IMG/VR virus record: IMGVR_UViG_3300030202_003256
Span: 1-64,000 of that record
Source: a virus
Direction: 5' to 3' (one strand)
DNA length: 64,000 nt
The notes under the pieces are model-generated. The model saw nothing but the letters and a program-made list of their open reading frames with translations, was not told where the DNA came from and did no database searches. Position numbers and translations under genes: made by a program. Below, piece by piece: positions 16,019-25,216 of this stretch. The stretch's first letter is position 1. Each line of letters begins with the position of its first letter.

Positions 16019-17172
16019 TACACGGTTGAGTTTAAAACTTCACAAATCTTTTTTATCTCATCTACGGTCATCTCATGATTATTTGGTAGGTATAACCCAT
16101 ACTCATCTATATCGTCCACATTGGGAAGTGTTGTCACATCAAACTTATTAAACCAATATGGTTGTTTACCTAGAGAACCAGCTAATAAAGGTCTATTTTC
16201 TATATTATTTTCATTTAAAACTTTCACTATTGTATTTCTGTTTTTATGTATTATAGGGAAAGCAAAATTAGAAATATAATCAGAGACCCTAAGTTCTGGT
16301 TTCCAAAAAGAATCATCAAGAAGTTCATAGTATAATTTGAAGTTTTCGTTTCTATTTTTTACCACCATAGGTAATTTTTCTAATTGGCCAATACCAAGAA
16401 AAGCTTGTAGGTCGGTTGACCTTAGATTAAATCCTGTATGATAAAAAGTGTATTGAGAATTAAATTCGTCCACGTTATATTTTTTACGTAACTCATCTTG
16501 TGTTTCTACATCCATATCCCTATCCCAACCATGACTCCTAAGAGACTTTAATAGATTAGCGAACTTATCATCATTTGTACACACCATACCACCTTCAATA
16601 GTTGATATATGATGACCAAAGTAGGTTGAGAATGTGGACATCAAACCAAAAGAACCTAATTTTTTACCATTAAATTTTGACCCTAAAGATTCACAAGCAT
16701 CCTCTATTAAAATAATATTATATTTTTCACACATATCCATTATCTTATCCATTTGTGGAACCAACCCTAGTATTGGTACAATCATCATACATTTTGGTTT
16801 TCTTTCCTTAATTAAATTTTCTAGGTGGGTTAAATCAACAGATAAGTCTTCTTTATTACAATCACATAAAATAGGGTTAAGACCAAATTGTATAGCTGGA
16901 GCCAAACTTGTAGACCAAGATAGTGAGGGTATTATAATATCATCACCTATCTTTAAAATACCAGCTTCGATTAAAGAATAAACCATAATTAAATTAGCGG
17001 AAGAACCCGAATTAACAAATATAGAGTGTTTTACACCCATAAATTTAGACCACAGACGTTCAAACTCTATTGTTAAATTACCTTTAGTTAATCTAGGGTA
17101 TGTTTTTAACCACTCTATTAACCTATCTATATCTTCTTTATTTATTGTATTTTTAACTAACGGTATATTCAT
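16018..17172 (-). CDS. GDP-4-keto-6-deoxy-mannose 3-dehydratase, ColD-like
   Basis: The 384-residue protein has the PLP aminotransferase fold of the DegT/DnrJ/EryC1 family. EDACESLGS at about residues 157-165 supplies the PLP Asp. The Schiff-base Lys is replaced: the motif reads STYFGHHISTIEGG with His187-His188. This Lys-to-His change is the hallmark of ColD, which removes the 3-hydroxyl of GDP-4-keto-6-deoxy-mannose on the way to GDP-colitose and needs glutamate rather than a lysine-bound cofactor. The paralogue immediately upstream keeps the Lys. The call follows from the active-site change plus the adjacent gmd and reductase genes. Confidence 0.82.
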   Translation of the reverse strand: MNIPLVKNTINKEDIDRLIEWLKTYPRLTKGNLTIEFERLWSKFMGVKHSIFVNSGSSANLIMVYSLIEAGILKIGDDIIIPSLSWSTSLAPAIQFGLNPILCDCNKEDLSVDLTHLENLIKERKPKCMMIVPILGLVPQMDKIMDMCEKYNIILIEDACESLGSKFNGKKLGSFGLMSTFSTYFGHHISTIEGGMVCTNDDKFANLLKSLRSHGWDRDMDVETQDELRKKYNVDEFNSQYTFYHTGFNLRSTDLQAFLGIGQLEKLPMVVKNRNENFKLYYELLDDSFWKPELRVSDYISNFAFPIIHKNRNTIVKVLNENNIENRPLLAGSLGKQPYWFNKFDVTTLPNVDDIDEYGLYLPNNHEMTVDEIKKICEVLNSTV

Positions 17173-18268
17173 TATTTTTAAAAAAATTTTTAATAGTTTT
17201 TATAATATAATCTTGTTCATCAATACTTAAGTTATAACTAGAAGGTAATGATAAACCCTTTTTATACATTTCTTCACTCACAACAAAAGGGCCACTAATA
17301 TCTATGACACCTTTATAACAAGGTTGTAAGTTTAAAGGGTAAAAGAAAAATCTAGTTTGTATCCCTTTCTCTAAAAGATAGTCAGAGAGTTCTGTTTTGT
17401 AACTAGTTAATACAGACGTAAACCAATGAACCGGTCTAATAGACTCATTAAAATCAAAAAAGTGTAAGTCCCCAACCCCAGTAAGTTCATTTTTATATTT
17501 TTCATGACAAATATTTTTCTTTTCTACAATCCTATCTAATTTTTCCATTTGTGATATACCTACAGCTGCTTGCATTTCTGTAAAAGAAAAATTGTAACCT
17601 ATATGTTCGTGTTCGAATATGCCTTTTCTGTCTCTACCATGGTTTTTTAATCTATAACATTTTTTTGCTATTTCATCATTGTCTGTTAAAACAATACCAC
17701 CTTCACCACAAGTAATTGTTTTATTACCATAATATGATAATATACCACAATCCCCAAAAGTCCCAACATGCTTGTCGTTAAGAAAAACACCAACACCTTG
17801 TGCAGCATCTTCTAAAACCTTTAAGTTATGTTCCTTCGCTATCTTCATGATTTTATTCATATCAGCACTTTGTCCATATAAGTGAACAGGCATTATAACT
17901 TTAGTTTTTTCTGTGATACATTTTTTTAACTCTTCGGGGTCTAAACATAAAGTATCTTTAGATACCTCACACAGTACAGGTGTGCCATTTGCCATTAAAA
18001 CGGCGTTAGAACTAGCTATAAAAGTTAAATTAGGTACTATAACTTCGTCTCCTGGTTTAAGACCTAATGATAGTAAACAAGAATAAAGAGCCATTGTACC
18101 ATTTGTCATAGCAATAGCATGTTTAGAACCGGTATGATTTTTTACGATGTTTTCGAACTCTTTAGTTAGTTCGTGTTCTACCACGTAAGTAGAATCTATA
18201 ACTCTTTTTAAATGTTTTAGTTCATTATCATCTATCCAAGGTTCAATTTGCGGAATAAAGTCCCTCAT
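17153..18268 (-). CDS. DegT-family aminotransferase, GDP-perosamine synthase-like
   Basis: The 371-residue protein belongs to the DegT/DnrJ/EryC1 PLP-dependent sugar aminotransferases. The PLP Asp is in LEDAAQGVG at about residues 152-160 and the Schiff-base Lys is K183 in YYGNKTITCGEGG. The whole layout resembles GDP-perosamine synthase, which aminates GDP-4-keto-6-deoxy-mannose at C4 using glutamate. Gmd in the same cluster would supply that substrate. Another 4-keto sugar cannot be excluded. It overlaps the ColD-like gene by 20 bases and the DUF6165-like gene by 26 bases, so the genes are strongly coupled. Confidence 0.82.
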   Translation of the reverse strand: MRDFIPQIEPWIDDNELKHLKRVIDSTYVVEHELTKEFENIVKNHTGSKHAIAMTNGTMALYSCLLSLGLKPGDEVIVPNLTFIASSNAVLMANGTPVLCEVSKDTLCLDPEELKKCITEKTKVIMPVHLYGQSADMNKIMKIAKEHNLKVLEDAAQGVGVFLNDKHVGTFGDCGILSYYGNKTITCGEGGIVLTDNDEIAKKCYRLKNHGRDRKGIFEHEHIGYNFSFTEMQAAVGISQMEKLDRIVEKKNICHEKYKNELTGVGDLHFFDFNESIRPVHWFTSVLTSYKTELSDYLLEKGIQTRFFFYPLNLQPCYKGVIDISGPFVVSEEMYKKGLSLPSSYNLSIDEQDYIIKTIKNFFKNNEYTVS

Positions 18269-18629
18269 ATGATTTTTGTTCTTTAATATTAGACATACAC
18301 ACGTTATTTATTTCATTTTTAACTAAAAATCTTTCATCATTTAATTTAGCATCTAATCTAGCACATTTTATAAACTCCTCATCAAACAAATCTCTATTTT
18401 CTCTATCTCTTATAACGTCTTCTGCGTCCCATAATTTTAAATTAACATCTTTAAGTTTTTGTACTAATTTTTCTGGTACCGCAACTTCAGAGGTTCTTAG
18501 TGTAGATTCAAGAATCATTAATTCTTTTTCTACATGCTCCAACTTTAACTTGTCAGATATTTTTTCTTTTTTAATTTGTAAGATAGTAATCTTATCAACC
18601 ACTTCACCTATCGAAACTTCTATTTTCAT
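18243..18629 (-). CDS. DUF6165-like small protein
   Basis: The 128-residue helical protein matches the remembered pattern of DUF6165: an N-terminal VSIGEVVDKITILQIKKEKI, a central LWDAEDVIRDRENRD and a C-terminal LNDERFLVKNEINNV. Members commonly occur in polysaccharide and glycosyltransferase clusters; their function is unknown. Here it sits between the aminotransferase and a GT32-like glycosyltransferase, overlapping both. It could be a partner or scaffold of the sugar-transfer enzymes. Confidence 0.72.
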   Translation of the reverse strand: MKIEVSIGEVVDKITILQIKKEKISDKLKLEHVEKELMILESTLRTSEVAVPEKLVQKLKDVNLKLWDAEDVIRDRENRDLFDEEFIKCARLDAKLNDERFLVKNEINNVCMSNIKEQKSYEGLYSAN

Positions 18630-19534
18630 AATATTCCTTTTTCTTTTAGTTTTTTATCAGTTAATTGTTGTAAAGCATAAAACTTGGACCCAACTTCAAT
18701 AGGTAAATGTTTTTTACTAGAGTTATGCCAATGCCAAGCGAAAGACTCTAAAAATAGGTACTTATCCCCAACACCATTATTTAAAAACCAACCACTCTCA
18801 ACATCCTCACTTAATTTAACATCTTTTTTACTTATTAACCATTCCGTATTAAAAAATGGTGATGGAAAAATTGTAAAATTAGGCCATTTTTTCCATAGAG
18901 TCGCAAATAAATCTTTACCCCATATAGTAGTGGCCGGTATAATTCTAGACTCAACAATACCTTCTAGTAATTTAAACATAAATTCACTTTCTTTGAATCC
19001 TGATAATACAGTAGCACAAGCTCCTTGTGAAGCAAAGTCAGTATCTCCGCCCCATTGATACATGTACTCTTGGTTAAGGATTGGTTTAAAATCTCTTAAA
19101 AATATAATATCCATATCAACCCAAACACCACCATACTTATAAAGAACCAAGATTCTTAAAAGGTCACTTTGTAAATAATGTTTATCATCCATAGCATCTA
19201 GATGTGGTATGCCTTCTAAAATAGTACCTTTTGCTTCTTCTTTAGCATCCCAAAGTCTTAAATCCAAGTATTTTTTATACGGTTGAATTAGTGGATTATC
19301 ATTTATATCATAATCTGACCATATTATTAACTTACATTTATCTAGGTTTTGTGTGGCTAAAAAAGACTTTAAGCACTCCACTTCCTTATCGGTTCTAAAT
19401 TCAGTGTAAATATGGAATAAAGTTACATTATCAGGATAAGAATAATCTTCATCCTTTATATTACCTAACATATTTTGACAAGCTTCAAAGTCTCTGTAAA
19501 GGACTGGGTTTTTATCGAAAGATATATCTATCAT
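18626..19534 (-). CDS. GT32-like glycosyltransferase with DxD motif
   Basis: The 302-residue protein has the hallmark of the DXD sugar-binding glycosyltransferases: LLRILVLYKYGGVWVDMDII around residues 125-145, where D-x-D binds the metal and nucleotide sugar. The preceding LFHIYTEFRTDKEVECLKSF and ATQNLDKCKLIIWSD fit the N-terminal strands of this fold. It is cytoplasmic by appearance, with no signal or membrane segment. Donor and acceptor are unknown. Its start and stop are close to neighbours, consistent with one long transcript. Confidence 0.83.
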   Translation of the reverse strand: MIDISFDKNPVLYRDFEACQNMLGNIKDEDYSYPDNVTLFHIYTEFRTDKEVECLKSFLATQNLDKCKLIIWSDYDINDNPLIQPYKKYLDLRLWDAKEEAKGTILEGIPHLDAMDDKHYLQSDLLRILVLYKYGGVWVDMDIIFLRDFKPILNQEYMYQWGGDTDFASQGACATVLSGFKESEFMFKLLEGIVESRIIPATTIWGKDLFATLWKKWPNFTIFPSPFFNTEWLISKKDVKLSEDVESGWFLNNGVGDKYLFLESFAWHWHNSSKKHLPIEVGSKFYALQQLTDKKLKEKGIL

Positions 19535-19541
19535 ATTATTA

Positions 19542-20378
19542 TTATTTTATATTTTTAATTTTATTAAAATGATAGTCCATAGTCAAGAAATCTCTACTAT
19601 ATAAAAAATCAAAAGAATAATTAAATATTTTACTATTAATATCCAAAATATCAATTACCGGTAAATTTTTATTTTTAAAAGATTTTAGTATCGGACCATC
19701 TTCCATTATAGGTACTGACCCCACTAAAATGGATTCGTAGTGACGATGACAATCCCAACCAGCACCACGAAGAGATAAAACGTATTTGTATTCACTCATT
19801 TTACTCAAATAATCATTAAAAGATAATCTATTTGGTTCCACCACCACAAAATCTTCTTTCGACAGGTTAGATATTATTGTATTTCTATCTTTAAACGTAT
19901 TCGAGTGATAAGGTATATATATTTTATTTTCCTTATCACCCCAAGGAATTTGGTTATTGTAAAAATTATTCAATATTTCTACATCACCCCCCTCTCTTTC
20001 AGGTTCCTCAAACCCTATAGGTAACCAAAGTATTTTTTCATTATAGTCACTAGGTGGGTTAGTACAAAACCATTTAATTAGATTTGTATTATCTAATATA
20101 CTTAGATATGAGCTATCCCCCTCGTCAACAGAAAAAGAAGATACTCCAGTAATTAAAATAAATTTGGTTTTTATTAACGGTAATACTTGTTTTTGAAATA
20201 AACCACTATGAATATAATCGGTTTTCACAAATATTATATCACCATCTTTTAAATTATTTATATCAAAACCATTTTTGTTACCCCTACTTACACCACATGA
20301 CCTGTAAAATTCATCTGACTCATCTATACAATGGATAGCGGGTTTAGTCATGAAATTATAATTTATTAAATTAACCAT
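19542..20378 (-). CDS. Exostosin-like (GT47-type) glycosyltransferase
   Basis: The 278-residue protein carries the exostosin-type C-terminal motif YKYVLSLRGAGWDCHRHYES followed by ILVGSVPIMEDG, in which the Arg, Gly, Glu and the region after it form the nucleotide-sugar site. The N-terminal half (DGDIIFVKTDYIHSGLFQKQ) is less conserved. It has no membrane anchor, unlike eukaryotic exostosins. It would be an inverting glycosyltransferase. Its start region overlaps the next gene by eight bases. Confidence 0.75.
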   Translation of the reverse strand: MVNLINYNFMTKPAIHCIDESDEFYRSCGVSRGNKNGFDINNLKDGDIIFVKTDYIHSGLFQKQVLPLIKTKFILITGVSSFSVDEGDSSYLSILDNTNLIKWFCTNPPSDYNEKILWLPIGFEEPEREGGDVEILNNFYNNQIPWGDKENKIYIPYHSNTFKDRNTIISNLSKEDFVVVEPNRLSFNDYLSKMSEYKYVLSLRGAGWDCHRHYESILVGSVPIMEDGPILKSFKNKNLPVIDILDINSKIFNYSFDFLYSRDFLTMDYHFNKIKNIK

Positions 20379-21090
20379 ATTTAATTACGTTCCATTTTTT
20401 ATTTGTCAATTTACCAATAGGTTGATTTCTAAAATCATGGTAAAATATCTTATCTGTTTTAGCGTATAAATCTATTAATGATTTCATAGAACTCTCCATA
20501 CAATGTATTTCTTCTGCTTCCTCTATTAATTTTATAAAATGAAAAATATTTTCACTAACATCATTCTCTAATACCAATAAATCTCTATCTAAAAAATGAC
20601 TACGATTAACCTCAAAACCCCTAGACTTATCGTCATGTACAAAAATAAATTTTTCTTTTTTTGGGTTTAGTTTATCCATTAACTGATTTTCACCTACTTC
20701 ATCACGTTCGACATGGAACATACTTGTTCTAACATAATATGGTACATTTACTTGTTCATAAAAAAATTCCCAACAATTTTTATCATATAATTCTTCTTGG
20801 CCAAAAGGATAGTTCTCGAACCCAATCCTTAAAAATTTATCACATGTACTATTTTTATAATATTCCTCCGCTTGCATAACCTCTTGGGGTCCACCGGGAA
20901 TTTCTACCACCAAAATATTTTCTTCATCTCTATACATGTAATCAATCATTTTAAAATAGTTAGACTTAGAAAAAATATGTATTTTATCATATTCTTTTAA
21001 ATAATTTCTTACCATCCCATTCATATCAAAATGGTCACCTAAACCTAAATGGTGATGTATACACAATTCACTTTTCATACTGTTATTCAT
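20371..21090 (-). CDS. Putative GT-B glycosyltransferase-like protein
   Basis: The 239-residue protein begins SELCIHHHLGLGDHFDMNGM, like the glycine-rich first loop of heptosyltransferase-type GT-B proteins. A C-terminal segment (AEEIHCMESSMKSLIDLYAK) resembles the donor-site helix of that group. It is shorter than typical GT9 enzymes, so it may be a divergent or single-domain member. Overlap with both neighbours places it within the glycan transcript. The call is tentative. Confidence 0.6.
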   Translation of the reverse strand: MNNSMKSELCIHHHLGLGDHFDMNGMVRNYLKEYDKIHIFSKSNYFKMIDYMYRDEENILVVEIPGGPQEVMQAEEYYKNSTCDKFLRIGFENYPFGQEELYDKNCWEFFYEQVNVPYYVRTSMFHVERDEVGENQLMDKLNPKKEKFIFVHDDKSRGFEVNRSHFLDRDLLVLENDVSENIFHFIKLIEEAEEIHCMESSMKSLIDLYAKTDKIFYHDFRNQPIGKLTNKKWNVIKYG

Positions 21091-21676
21091 TTTTATATTT
21101 TATTATTTTTTCTTCCCAACCCATATTAGTATTCCAACCATGTATCCATTTTGTTGGGTGACCAATAGGTAGGTTATGTTCTAAATCGTAAGTGTTCTCA
21201 AATAAAGATAATTTTTCTTTGGATAAAGTTAAAGGGGTTGGGTGTTTTATGGGGTTAAACACAAATAACTTATCTACAATACCTTTATTCTCTAATATAG
21301 ATTTTACTGCTTCATGTACTTGTACATGATGATAATGACCATATTCACCAGATTCACCGTGAGTTAAAATCATAGACCATTCTTTACTATTTATCTTCTC
21401 TTGTATCGGTGTAAATATATCACCGTTAATAGGATTGGCCTGGTCATTAGACCTCCAACCCGTATCTATAAAATCTAACATTGTTGTGTTGCATTCTAGA
21501 TAATCACTAACATTTTCTAAAAACATTGGTATTCTAAATTTACTTTGGTGGTCTGGTGTTACTACACAAAGTATATCCCATTGACCTTTTTCTTTTAATA
21601 GTTTTTCACCAGCCCAAATCAATTCATCATCTGCATGAGCCACAACCATTAATTTATTTGTATTTTTATATCTCAT
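21083..21676 (-). CDS. PIG-L/LmbE family deacetylase
   Basis: The 197-residue protein has the zinc-binding motif AHADDE at residues 13-18 and the second metal element HYHHVQVHEAV in the middle. That pair defines the PIG-L family, which removes N-acetyl groups from sugars such as GlcNAc derivatives. The enzyme would be metal-dependent and cytoplasmic. In this cluster it probably deacetylates an amino sugar before or after transfer. It overlaps the methyltransferase stop by four bases. Confidence 0.87.
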   Translation of the reverse strand: MRYKNTNKLMVVAHADDELIWAGEKLLKEKGQWDILCVVTPDHQSKFRIPMFLENVSDYLECNTTMLDFIDTGWRSNDQANPINGDIFTPIQEKINSKEWSMILTHGESGEYGHYHHVQVHEAVKSILENKGIVDKLFVFNPIKHPTPLTLSKEKLSLFENTYDLEHNLPIGHPTKWIHGWNTNMGWEEKIIKYKNE

Positions 21677-22224
21677 TTCTTTTTTAAAAATCTAATGTCC
21701 CATACTGTACCCCATCTAGGACATTCCACAACTTCGTGAGAATTAAACCCCATAACGGGAACCAATTCAAAATTAGGAAATACAAACTCATCCACATTAA
21801 TTTTATATTCCAAATCCTCTTCAACCCTATCCCCATGTAAAATATACAAACCACCGGGTTTTAACAATTTAAGTATAGTGTCGATATATTTTTTTTGTTC
21901 TTCTTGAGAGAATCTAATCCCATTCCAACCCAATACCCCAAAATCTAATATACAATCAAATTTATTTTCATTACCAGGATATTTTTCCAAACATTCTTGT
22001 AAAGTACAATGGAAAAATCCATCATTATTTGTACAAATTCTATTAGGTTCTAATTGCCAATATTCAACAGAGTCATTTTTGATGAACTTATTACAATCAA
22101 AATTATAATCCTCAACACCTAAATCTAGGATGGTTCCTTGATTGATGTATGACCCTATGTTATCGTATATTTTTTTAATAAAAATTTTATCTGTCGCCGT
22201 GGACCAGTGTGAATGTGAACTCAT
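21673..22224 (-). CDS. Class I SAM-dependent methyltransferase
   Basis: The 183-residue protein has a SAM-binding first motif GTILDLGVEDYNF at about residues 30-42 and a post-motif FDCILDFGVLGWNGIRF, then LKLLKPGGLYILHGDRV. It looks like a small Rossmann-fold methyltransferase. The first motif is less Gly-rich than the usual GxGxG (DLGVED), so it may be divergent. O-methylation of a sugar is likely from its position in the glycan island, but the substrate is unknown. Confidence 0.72.
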   Translation of the reverse strand: MSSHSHWSTATDKIFIKKIYDNIGSYINQGTILDLGVEDYNFDCNKFIKNDSVEYWQLEPNRICTNNDGFFHCTLQECLEKYPGNENKFDCILDFGVLGWNGIRFSQEEQKKYIDTILKLLKPGGLYILHGDRVEEDLEYKINVDEFVFPNFELVPVMGFNSHEVVECPRWGTVWDIRFLKKK

Positions 22225-22226
22225 AG

Positions 22227-22982
22227 TTATTGGTAATTGCTCATTACAGGGTAGGTTAAATCCTGGTCTATATTTTTATGGTATTTTAAAGTTAATGGGT
22301 GGTATACATGTCCGTGTAGTACTGCCCAAGGTATTGGGTATTTAGATTTTTCTCCCGTATTTGGGTTTATGTGGTTATGGGAATCTCTAGGCCATTGAAA
22401 TGGATATTTTTTTAATTCTTCTAAATACCCATCCATCTTTTCATTTAACGCATTCCACCAATCACGAGTAAAAGGAGTGTCTTTTTTACAAATCATTAAA
22501 CCACACCCGATTAATTTAGTCCAGTTATCTCTTAAATGTTGTGATGTCCAAGAACTACCATCTTTACTAAGTGTGTATTCTCTACACTTTATTGATTTTT
22601 TTGGGTCTAACCTACAGTCTTCTAGACAAGCTGCATGATTTGGTTCTCTTTCAGCATAACCTATAGCATACAGATTTTCGTCTTTATTTAATCTGTCAAA
22701 GTATTCAGTCCAAGGTTTGGATGTTTGTTTAATATCACTATACCCACCACCATAGTGATGCATAAAATAACATTTTAAATAATCCCCTTTTTGTATTGGT
22801 GAAAGATATTGGTATCCTTCATGTAATGGATAATCTGTTAAGATATAATTTTTTAAATTATTCTTATCTATAAACACGATATTACCTCCAGGGGCTATTT
22901 TCATTGATTCTAAGGACCTTTTTCTATTTTCTGATAGTTCGTTATCACCAGTCCACCAACAGTACGTAGTGTAGTTTTTCAT
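22227..22982 (-). CDS. Capsular-polysaccharide-synthesis-type glycosyltransferase
   Basis: The 251-residue protein has the pattern of the Caps_synth family of DxD-type transferases: IQKGDYLKCYFMHHYGGGYS at about residues 63-82, then a D-I pair (YSDIKQTSKPW) in the position of the metal-binding DxD. It starts with YTTYCWWTGDNELSENRKRS, a usual N-terminal strand of the group. It is two bases from the following GT2 gene. It probably adds one sugar to a capsule-like or protein-linked glycan. Confidence 0.8.
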   Translation of the reverse strand: MKNYTTYCWWTGDNELSENRKRSLESMKIAPGGNIVFIDKNNLKNYILTDYPLHEGYQYLSPIQKGDYLKCYFMHHYGGGYSDIKQTSKPWTEYFDRLNKDENLYAIGYAEREPNHAACLEDCRLDPKKSIKCREYTLSKDGSSWTSQHLRDNWTKLIGCGLMICKKDTPFTRDWWNALNEKMDGYLEELKKYPFQWPRDSHNHINPNTGEKSKYPIPWAVLHGHVYHPLTLKYHKNIDQDLTYPVMSNYQ

Positions 22983-22983
22983 C

Positions 22984-23634
22984 TTATAAATTATAATTCA
23001 TTAATATTTCGTCGTAGTAAAATACATTATATTCTTTTTTCATTAATTCACCAGCAAATTTACAATCAGCAGCTCTTCTATCATACTGATATTTTACATT
23101 TTCTGAAATATATTTTTTTATTGTTATAGGTCCATGTGCTATATTACATTCTTCGTTTGCACGAAGCTGTCCACCACCCAAACCATTATCTGGATTCCAC
23201 CAACACTTAAAAACCTTATTAGTCTCAAAACTTAAATCATTAAATTTTTTACTATCTGTTTGGTAACTATGTACTAGGGCATCACAATCGTAATCGTTAA
23301 AAATTTCTTTAGTAATTTCTATTCTCTGTGGGTGTGGTATATCGTCCACGTCAAAGAATTGAACTACTTCCATGTTTGATTTTTCTGCCCCCTCATTTCT
23401 AGCTTGTCCTTCAGAATGCCTTTCTGTAGAATTAACCGAAATTACTGGGACCTCCTTACCAGAAATTAATACAGTGTCAATATCCAATAGTGTTTCTTCT
23501 TCCATACCACTAGAAGATATTATTAATTCATCAGGAGCTACAGTTTGTTTTTTAACTTCATTTAACAAACTATCTAATAAATGATAATCACCATCATAAC
23601 ATGTTATACATAAAGATAGTGTCCTATTTTTCAT
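22984..23634 (-). CDS. Family 2 glycosyltransferase
   Basis: The 216-residue protein is a compact GT-A enzyme. It starts TLSLCITCYDGDYHLLDSLL and has the acidic catalytic motif VVQFFDVDDIPHPQRIEITK with DVDD as metal ligand. The N-terminus GQARNEGAEKSNMEVV is the usual GT2 helix that precedes the DxD. It overlaps the upstream epimerase stop by 11 bases. Donor and acceptor are unknown. Confidence 0.86.
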   Translation of the reverse strand: MKNRTLSLCITCYDGDYHLLDSLLNEVKKQTVAPDELIISSSGMEEETLLDIDTVLISGKEVPVISVNSTERHSEGQARNEGAEKSNMEVVQFFDVDDIPHPQRIEITKEIFNDYDCDALVHSYQTDSKKFNDLSFETNKVFKCWWNPDNGLGGGQLRANEECNIAHGPITIKKYISENVKYQYDRRAADCKFAGELMKKEYNVFYYDEILMNYNL

Positions 23635-24541
23635 TTTTTAAAGTTTTTTTAATCCATTTATTTAAATCCCCTTCAGGTGACCAATCCAAATCTAAAACTA
23701 TTTTTGCATTTTCAGCCACAGAATCCTTAGGTTCAATTCTAGTCTCACCATATTTTTTATCACCACCAAACATATCAGCTATCTGATTAACAGTAAAAGC
23801 TTTACCTGTACCTACGTTGAATATTTCACCGTTTAGATTTTTTGTTGACTCCGCACACAAAATATTTGCTTTAATAATATCGGTTACATGTACAAAATCT
23901 CTTTTTTGTTCACCATCGTTCACAATATTAAGTGGTTGATTTTTTTCACTTTGTTCTATAAAAACAGATATTACACTTCGATAAGCCCCCTTACTAGACA
24001 TTCTATTACCATACGCATTAAAATACCTTAAACACACAGTATCTAAATTGTATAGATTTGAGTATAACTTACAGTATTGTTCACCAACCAATTTATGTAG
24101 AGCATAAGGACTTAATGGGTTTATTGGGTGGTTTTCATCTATAGGTGTATAAGTAGGATTACCATAAACAGCGGAACTACTACTAAATACAAATCTTTTT
24201 GCCCCTATAATTCTACTTAAATCTAAAGTATTAATTAAAGAATCTACATTATTATTGTCTGTGGGATTTTCTATTGAATATTGTACTTGTGGTGTAGCGG
24301 CCAAATGAAATACCGTATCCACATTCTTAAAAAACTTCATAGGGTATAACTCCCAATGAAACTTATTGATATTCATAGTACTCAAGTCAATATTTACGTG
24401 TACCGCTTTTGGGTTCAGGTTTTCTTTTTTCCCAGAAGATAGGTTATCAATCACAATAACTGACACACCTTTAGATATTAATTCATCTACTAAATGTGAA
24501 CCTATAAATCCAGCTCCTCCCGTAACAACTACTTTTTGCAT
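23624..24541 (-). CDS. NAD-dependent sugar epimerase/dehydratase (UDP-glucose 4-epimerase type)
   Basis: The 305-residue protein begins KVVVTGGAGFIGSHLVDELI, the GxxGxxG NAD site. It has the SSSSAVYGNP and SPYALHKLVGEQYC (YxxxK) active-site elements of extended short-chain dehydrogenases. This combination is typical of GalE/WbpP-like 4-epimerases that act on UDP-sugars. It would supply a donor for the neighbouring glycosyltransferases, but the substrate is not determined. It is the second SDR-type sugar enzyme of the island besides the Fcl/Gmd pair. Confidence 0.87.
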   Translation of the reverse strand: MQKVVVTGGAGFIGSHLVDELISKGVSVIVIDNLSSGKKENLNPKAVHVNIDLSTMNINKFHWELYPMKFFKNVDTVFHLAATPQVQYSIENPTDNNNVDSLINTLDLSRIIGAKRFVFSSSSAVYGNPTYTPIDENHPINPLSPYALHKLVGEQYCKLYSNLYNLDTVCLRYFNAYGNRMSSKGAYRSVISVFIEQSEKNQPLNIVNDGEQKRDFVHVTDIIKANILCAESTKNLNGEIFNVGTGKAFTVNQIADMFGGDKKYGETRIEPKDSVAENAKIVLDLDWSPEGDLNKWIKKTLKNEK

Positions 24542-24542
24542 G

Positions 24543-25178
24543 TCAAATTATTTTTTTACATAGACACTGATAAGCTCTCTCATCAGTATTAATAGTTATA
24601 TTATTTTTATTACTTAAATCATAACACAAAAAATTATATCGGTTAATCAATAAGTCTTTTATCTTATCCCAGTCATCATCAAAATGACACTCTATAATTA
24701 TATTTTTAATCCTACTATGTATTTTAGATAGACCCTCTAAAACTTTTATCTCAGCACCCTCAACATCAATTTTTATTAAATCTATAGTAGTTTCATTTAT
24801 TAGTAATGTATCTAATCTAATACTAGACACAGAACCAATTTTAAAATTATCTATTGGTTCACCATTGCTATTTTTACCAATTATGTTAGTTGTGTGCGTA
24901 TGTGACATCGTGCCGTCGTGATACACAGGTTCAACACCATCAATGTTAGAAGCAGCTTTATTAAGTAAAACTACATTATCTGATAAGTTGTATTTTTTAT
25001 ACAATCTATTAAAGTTGACCGGATGTACTTCTAAAACGTATACCTTACCAGAATCATCTAATGTTTCTAAAAAAAAATTACAGTAAGTACCTATATGTGC
25101 TCCGACATCTACAACAACACTATTGTTCTTTATAACTTTAGCAATTTCCTTGAAGTTTAGTTCGTCATGATGGTCCAT
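24543..25178 (-). CDS. FkbM-family methyltransferase
   Basis: The 211-residue protein contains the SAM-binding motif VVDVGAHIGTYCNFFLE and a C-terminal FkbM pattern (TTIDLIKIDVEGAEIKVLEG), in which IDVEGAE is the family's signature. FkbM-type enzymes methylate hydroxyl groups of sugars or natural products. It is one base from the epimerase gene and 38 bases from the next glycosyltransferase, so it is likely part of the same operon. Confidence 0.88.
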   Translation of the reverse strand: MDHHDELNFKEIAKVIKNNSVVVDVGAHIGTYCNFFLETLDDSGKVYVLEVHPVNFNRLYKKYNLSDNVVLLNKAASNIDGVEPVYHDGTMSHTHTTNIIGKNSNGEPIDNFKIGSVSSIRLDTLLINETTIDLIKIDVEGAEIKVLEGLSKIHSRIKNIIIECHFDDDWDKIKDLLINRYNFLCYDLSNKNNITINTDERAYQCLCKKII

Positions 25179-25216
25179 ACTAAAATATATATATTATTTT
25201 TATATTCGTAAATATT

